Shown: positions 60,068 to 64,000 of the stretch, one piece after another
Layout: each line of letters starts with the position of its first letter
Position numbering within the stretch: position 1 is the stretch's first letter
DNA from: JBCAWW01 sp039024315
GTDB taxonomy: Bacteria; Bacteroidota; Bacteroidia; J057
Assembly (NCBI GenBank): GCA_039024315.1
Contig: JBCCQN010000012.1
Span: forward strand, 14,214 to 78,213
Length of the DNA stretch: 64,000 nt
Direction of reading: 5' to 3'
Made by a program: the position numbers and the translations under genes
Notes under the pieces: model-generated
The model's input: the letters and a program-made list of their open reading frames with translations, nothing else
Database searches by the model: none
What the model was told of the DNA's origin: nothing

Positions 60068-61894
60068 TTAACGAAAAAACTGTTCTAATTCCTGCATACT
60101 CAATACTTTGTAGATAGGCCTCCCGCTGGGAGAAAAGCCCGGAGCCTCACATCGAAACAAAGCATTGACCATGTTTTTCATTTCTATACTACTCAATTTG
60201 TGCGGCGAGGTTACGGCACTACGATAAGCAACCGCCTTAGCGATGCCTTCAAACACCTTAGATTCAACCTTACTTTGCCCCATCTGTTTGAGATCATCAA
60301 GGATTTGTCCAAAGATGTCCTTCACCTTTGAGGTGGTAATCTCTGCCGGAACACCATATACAATCAAAGTATTTTTACCGAATTCTTTAACCTCGAAGCC
60401 CAATTTCGCAAATATATCCACCGAAGTCATCAACAATTGATAGTCTGCCGAAGAAAATTCCATCGTCTGGGGAAACAATAATTGCTGCGAGGAGAGCTTC
60501 CCTCCTTCTTTCGAGCGCAAAAAAGATTCGTACAAAATCCTTTGATGGGCTAAGTGCTGGTCTATAATCAGTAAATCTGGACCTTTTTGGGTAAGGATAT
60601 AGCGCAGCTGATGCTGCACCAACAAACTATCCTCTTTGACATGCTCAGCTTTAGCAGCGGCCTTTTGGCCAAATAAATCTTGCTGATTGCGCACTTGTTG
60701 GATTTCTTGTTTGGCAGTATCCTGTCCTTGGGGTCTTTGGTATAGGGTGTCCCAGTCTTTAGGAGAGACTGTTTTTTGTTGGGGAAGTTGAAAGCTTTGC
60801 TTTTTGCCAATGGTGGATGATTCAGCCTCCGGCGAACGCCCGGGCTTAGAGCCATAAATGGCCGCTTTTAGATCAGCATCTGTGAAATCAAATTCAGGGG
60901 CGTTTTCTACCGTGCCTAAGGCTCTTTTTACGACTGAGTGCAGTAGGGCATATATCGTTTGTTCATCATCAAATTTCACCTCGGTCTTGGTAGGGTGGAT
61001 ATTGATATCAACATGCACTGGATCGATCTCCAAAAAGATCACATAAAAAGGATAGCTGTCTCTGGGCAGGAAAGCCTCAAAAGCAGTAAAGACAGCATGA
61101 TTGAGATAATTACTGCGGATGTAGCGACCATTGACAAAGAAAAATTGCTCAGAGCGATTTTTGCGATAAATCTCTGGCTCTCCAATAAAGCCTCCTATTC
61201 GGACGTAGCCCGTTGTCTCTTCAATTTCCTTGAGTTTACCGCGCAGCTCAGAGCCAAACAACTGAACGATACGCTCCTCCTGATCGCTTTTGGGTAACTG
61301 ATATACGTTGGTATCATTGTGGGTCAGGCTCAAATGGACTGCTGGGTGTGCTAAAGCTACTCGAATAAATTCGTTGAGGATATGACGGGTTTCTACTGGA
61401 TTAGACTTTAAGAAGTTTCTCCGTGCCGGAACGTTGAAAAATAGGTTTTTTACTTCAAACATGGTCCCAGGGGGACAAACCACGGCCTCTTGCGACAAAA
61501 AGTTACTGGCTTCAATCGTGGTTTCGGTACCCAGTTCAGCTTCATGTAAGCGCGTACGTAGTTTTACCTGCGCTACGGCGGCTATACTCGCCAATGCTTC
61601 TCCCCTAAAACCTAGAGTCCGAATAGAAAAAAGATCTTTTTGGTTTTTGATTTTAGAGGTAGCGTGTCGCTCAAAGCACATGCGCGCATCTTGGGCCGAC
61701 ATCCCGCAACCATTATCAGATACCCTGATCAGGGTTTTACCCGCATTTTTGATGTCCACTTCCACCTTAGTCGCCCCAGCATCAATCGCATTTTCCAATA
61801 ACTCTTTGATCACTGAAGCTGGCCGCTGTACTACTTCCCCCGCCGCTATTTGATTAGCTATCGCATCGGGCAACAATTGAATCAGGTGCTGCAT
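60068..61894 (-). CDS. mutL: DNA mismatch repair protein MutL
   Basis: The start at 61894 (MQHLIQLLPDAIANQ) gives 608 residues; the longer frame adds 13. The GHKL ATPase domain is intact (ELLENAIDAGAT, DNGCGMS, TLGFRGEALASIAAV), with the S5-like domain and the C-terminal dimerisation domain. At the endonuclease site the canonical DQHAxHERxLYE reads DQHLAHQRILYE, so the key glutamate is Q. The C-terminal zinc motif CPHGRP reads SPSGRP. The nicking activity of most MutL proteins is therefore probably absent. It heads an operon with the rhomboid and EEP genes. Confidence 0.96.
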   Translation of the reverse strand: MQHLIQLLPDAIANQIAAGEVVQRPASVIKELLENAIDAGATKVEVDIKNAGKTLIRVSDNGCGMSAQDARMCFERHATSKIKNQKDLFSIRTLGFRGEALASIAAVAQVKLRTRLHEAELGTETTIEASNFLSQEAVVCPPGTMFEVKNLFFNVPARRNFLKSNPVETRHILNEFIRVALAHPAVHLSLTHNDTNVYQLPKSDQEERIVQLFGSELRGKLKEIEETTGYVRIGGFIGEPEIYRKNRSEQFFFVNGRYIRSNYLNHAVFTAFEAFLPRDSYPFYVIFLEIDPVHVDINIHPTKTEVKFDDEQTIYALLHSVVKRALGTVENAPEFDFTDADLKAAIYGSKPGRSPEAESSTIGKKQSFQLPQQKTVSPKDWDTLYQRPQGQDTAKQEIQQVRNQQDLFGQKAAAKAEHVKEDSLLVQHQLRYILTQKGPDLLIIDQHLAHQRILYESFLRSKEGGKLSSQQLLFPQTMEFSSADYQLLMTSVDIFAKLGFEVKEFGKNTLIVYGVPAEITTSKVKDIFGQILDDLKQMGQSKVESKVFEGIAKAVAYRSAVTSPHKLSSIEMKNMVNALFRCEAPGFSPSGRPIYKVLSMQELEQFFR

Positions 61895-62007
61895 AGGCGG
61901 ACAAAATACAAAAGAAAAACGCAAGTTCGTCACCCACGTGAACGAATGTATTTGATATAATAGGGAGTAAAGAGCAGCTTCTGCTTTTCCAACCCAAATG
62001 AAGACTT

Positions 62008-62556
62008 ATGGTGCGACTTTACTTTTTGCTTTTGCTAGGGCTTTGTCCAAGTCTGTTGCTAGCCCAAAAGGGGCTTTCCCGCAATGTGGTTTATTTGGAG
62101 GCATTGGGCTTGGGCACCTACTACTCCTTCAATTACGAGCGCAATTACTATCTCAACGAACCCCTACGTCTCGGCATCCGGATCGGCCTTGCGCCCTGGA
62201 ATGTTAATGAGGATTATTTTACCTCAGTGCCTGTAGGGGTACACTTACTTTATGGCAAAAGTGCCCATCGACTCGAGATAGGTATGGGATTATCTTATCG
62301 TTTCAAAACGGCTATTAGTACTGGTTCTATTCAATATCATAAGTGGGAAAAGTTGGCCCCGGCCAGAATTGGTATGTTGATCGGCTACCGCTACCAAGTT
62401 CCGGATGGGGGTTGGATGTTTCGTTTGGGTTATCAGCCCTTCCTCAACGGCTTTATTGAGGCCAATGGCTACGTAAGACCTGGATATGTGCATTGGCTAG
62501 GCATAGCCGTGGGCTATGCTATTCCCTATTACCGTACACGCCGCGACAACGATTAG
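62008..62556 (+). CDS. Exported outer-membrane beta-barrel-like protein
   Basis: The 182-residue protein has a signal peptide (MVRLYFLLLLGLCPSLLLAQ). The mature domain is rich in aromatic-polar alternation (ALGLGTYYSFNYERNYYLN, VHLLYGKSAHRLEIGMGLSYRFK, RIGMLIGYRYQVPDGGWMFRLGYQPF), as in small outer-membrane barrels. No named family is recognised. It is divergent from mutL with 113 bp between start codons and is followed by a hairpin element and the terminator of the convergent LysM gene. Confidence 0.7.
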   Translation: MVRLYFLLLLGLCPSLLLAQKGLSRNVVYLEALGLGTYYSFNYERNYYLNEPLRLGIRIGLAPWNVNEDYFTSVPVGVHLLYGKSAHRLEIGMGLSYRFKTAISTGSIQYHKWEKLAPARIGMLIGYRYQVPDGGWMFRLGYQPFLNGFIEANGYVRPGYVHWLGIAVGYAIPYYRTRRDND

Positions 62557-62584
62557 GGATTTGCAAAGGCCGGCACTGTCCCTA

Positions 62585-62603
62585 TGAGCGTTCTGCGCAG
62601 CAG
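62585..62603 (-). repeat. Dispersed hairpin/GAACGCT element, intergenic copy
   Basis: On the minus strand: stem CTGC, loop TGC, stem GCAG, then AACGCTCA. It lies between two convergent genes, next to a terminator. Confidence 0.75.
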
Positions 62604-62606
62604 GCA

Positions 62607-62637
62607 CAAAAAAAACGCTGACCCAAAAGCCAGCGTC
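62607..62637 (-). terminator. Rho-independent terminator of the LysM gene
   Basis: On the minus strand ACGCTG and CAGCGT pair with a 10-base loop, and a run of eight T follows. It lies about 23 bp past the LysM stop codon. Confidence 0.8.
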
Positions 62638-62659
62638 CTAATTATTTCAAAGCCAATCC

Positions 62660-63043
62660 TTATCCCATGTTGGGAATAGTCAATTCCTGATCAGGGTGGA
62701 TGATATTCGGATCTTTCAAGATATCGCGATTCGCTTCAAAGATAGCCTTATACTTCATAGGATCTTTGTAATAGTGCTTTGCGATCAAAGACAAAGACTC
62801 TCCTTTTTGTACGGTGTGCTTGGTATAGTACTCTGTAACTTCCACTTTGATGTCTGCTTCGATATCTAGGGGCGCTTCGCCGCCGATCTCTTTGATTTTG
62901 TCCCACATTTGGTCCTTGTCATACTGAGTATGTGCAGTACCACCGATACGAAGTTTGCCTTCAGCTTCCTCTACATAGCCGTCTTTCACGTTTAGGGTTT
63001 CGCCTAACTTTAGTACGGCATCATATTTTGCTTTGACACTCAT
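62660..63043 (-). CDS. BON-LysM protein (Kbp/YgaU-like)
   Basis: The 127-residue protein has an N-terminal BON-like domain (about 1-70: YDAVLKLGETLNVKDGYVEEAEGKLRIGG) and a C-terminal LysM domain (about 75-125: HTVQKGESLSLIAKHYYKDPMKYKAIFEAN, IHPDQELTIP). Order and length are those of Escherichia coli Kbp (YgaU), a cytoplasmic potassium-binding protein. There is no signal peptide, which agrees with a cytoplasmic location despite the LysM domain. It follows the M23 peptidase gene by 27 bp. Confidence 0.85.
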   Translation of the reverse strand: MSVKAKYDAVLKLGETLNVKDGYVEEAEGKLRIGGTAHTQYDKDQMWDKIKEIGGEAPLDIEADIKVEVTEYYTKHTVQKGESLSLIAKHYYKDPMKYKAIFEANRDILKDPNIIHPDQELTIPNMG

Positions 63044-63070
63044 GGTTTTAGGTATTTAGTGATGTTAATG

Positions 63071-64000
63071 TTAATTCTGTTTGGTTTGTGGCGCTTGTTC
63101 ATAGGTTGTTCCAGAAACCATAATGGCGGTCTCACTTTCTGGGATAGCCCTAAGCATTTGCATTTGCGTTTCCATGACCGCTTGGTACTCATCGGCACAA
63201 TCAATATCAATCGGATTGGAAGAAGGAGGATCGATCTTGAGAGGGTCAACAGGTTTACCATTTTTATAAAAACGGAAGTCTAAATGGGGACCAGTGGAAA
63301 GTCCTGTGCTCCCAACATAACCAATTAATTCTCCCTGCTTGACGCTTTTACCTTTCGTCATGCCAGAGGCATAGCCATTGAGGTGCAGATAGGCGGTCAT
63401 GAAATTACCGTTATGCTTGATCTTGATCATTTTACCCGCTCCCCCGCTATAGCCAATTGAAATAATGGTTCCGTCTCCGACGCTATAAACTGGCGTTCCG
63501 CGAGGAGCGGCATAATCAACTCCTAAATGCGGACGGCGAATTTTCAAGATCGGATGTAAACGACTATATGAAAAGCGGCTACTGATGCGGCTAAATTGCA
63601 AAGGGGCCTTTAAAAAAGTCTTGCGCAGGCTATTGCCTTTTTCGTCAAAGTATTCGCTTCCCTCTCCTTGATCAAAGGAAAAAGCAAAAAGTTCGTTGTT
63701 ATTGTGGGTAAAGGCTGCAGTTTTGATGTTCCCTAAACCCGCGGGCTCACCTGCAACGGCATAGGAATCATACACTACTTTGTAACAATCCCCCGCTTGC
63801 AAGCCAAAAAAGTCAATGGCCCAAGCATATACATCGGCCAATTTGTTGACCAAAAGCGGAGACCCACCAGCATCCATAATGGATTCGTATAGAGAGGTTG
63901 TGATCACTCCCGAAAGGCTATGCTGAAGGGTATCCACAGGATTTTGACCGCGATAAACCGAAACGCTGTCTTCCAAACGCAAGGCTACATAATCAATCGC
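63071..64000 (-). CDS. M23-family metallopeptidase (partial, runs off the right edge)
   Basis: About 309 residues are present; the frame stays open to the window edge (IDYVAL precedes the TTG at 63980-63982), so the N-terminus is missing. The C-terminal M23 domain has the zinc ligands of RRPHLGVDYAAPRGTPVYSVGDG (HxxxD) and STGPHLDFRFY. The last motif is HLD instead of the usual HLH, a variant seen in several M23 groups. It cleaves or remodels peptidoglycan. The upstream part (PLQFSRISSRFSYSRLHPILK) is the usual linker. One hairpin copy encodes PRGTP at 63491-63510. Confidence 0.88.
   Translation of the reverse strand, partial: AIDYVALRLEDSVSVYRGQNPVDTLQHSLSGVITTSLYESIMDAGGSPLLVNKLADVYAWAIDFFGLQAGDCYKVVYDSYAVAGEPAGLGNIKTAAFTHNNNELFAFSFDQGEGSEYFDEKGNSLRKTFLKAPLQFSRISSRFSYSRLHPILKIRRPHLGVDYAAPRGTPVYSVGDGTIISIGYSGGAGKMIKIKHNGNFMTAYLHLNGYASGMTKGKSVKQGELIGYVGSTGLSTGPHLDFRFYKNGKPVDPLKIDPPSSNPIDIDCADEYQAVMETQMQMLRAIPESETAIMVSGTTYEQAPQTKQN

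Noticed and set aside
1..64000. CRISPR array, rRNA, tRNA or insertion sequence
   Set aside because: No regularly spaced repeats, no conserved rRNA blocks, no cloverleaf and no transposase-like frame were seen.

Overview
The window is 64 kb of a Bacteroidota chromosome. The evidence is a SusC/SusD pair, a PorV protein of the type IX secretion system, FecI/FecR-type sigma and anti-sigma factors, LytTR and AraC regulators, AcnB, many lipoproteins, and start sites without Shine-Dalgarno sequences. The style suggests the Saprospiria (Saprospira/Lewinella-like), but nothing here proves the family. I saw no rRNA, tRNA, CRISPR array, insertion sequence or phage gene, so this is mostly core chromosome with one accessory cassette.

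Layout. 1-6.3 kb: a pirin cut by the window edge, a membrane LytTR regulator, an outer-membrane protein, a serine hydrolase, a membrane AraC sensor-regulator and a nitrilase. 6.3-11.1 kb: an ECF sigma factor, its FecR-like anti-sigma factor and three tandem STN/carboxypeptidase-regulatory paralogues. 11.4-19.8 kb: a VOC protein and a SusC-SusD-FG-GAP nutrient locus. 20.2-29.4 kb: AraC regulator, cupin, AcnB, a subtilase divergent from guanine deaminase GuaD, PorV and a small membrane protein. 29.7-36.7 kb: a tight four-gene operon encoding a 1729-residue exported protein, a CHAT-like (caspase-clan) protein, a two-helix membrane protein and an EAD11-like adaptor. This looks like a biological-conflict or regulated-death system and is the main candidate for something undescribed. 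36.9-39.0 kb: TrkA and a membrane-anchored protein. 39.2-47.5 kb: a small DUF2281-like protein, two amidotransferase-fold proteins, a complete YnjBCD-type ABC importer and an Oar-like TonB receptor. 47.6-52.8 kb: a DUF2064 protein, an outer-membrane protein, a glycosyltransferase 9/oxidoreductase pair and a cytochrome/beta-propeller lipoprotein. 52.8-57.0 kb: a cysS-QC peptidase-GT2-ECF sigma operon. 57.2-61.9 kb: a mutL-rhomboid-pseudorhomboid-endonuclease/phosphatase operon. 62-64 kb: an outer-membrane protein, a BON-LysM protein and an M23 peptidase cut by the window edge.

The strongest signal outside genes is a very small dispersed element. It is a perfect 3-5 bp stem with a loop of mostly three bases (usually TGC or TTC), followed directly by GAACGCT(T/C). 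Stem sequences differ between copies but stay paired, and the tail is constant. By eye there are about 37 copies, on both strands, inside genes and between them. Most GAACGC words in the window carry such a stem. None lies between about 29.6 and 39.9 kb, the stretch holding the CHAT/EAD cassette.

Promoters were not called because Bacteroidota promoters are too weakly conserved to support by eye.
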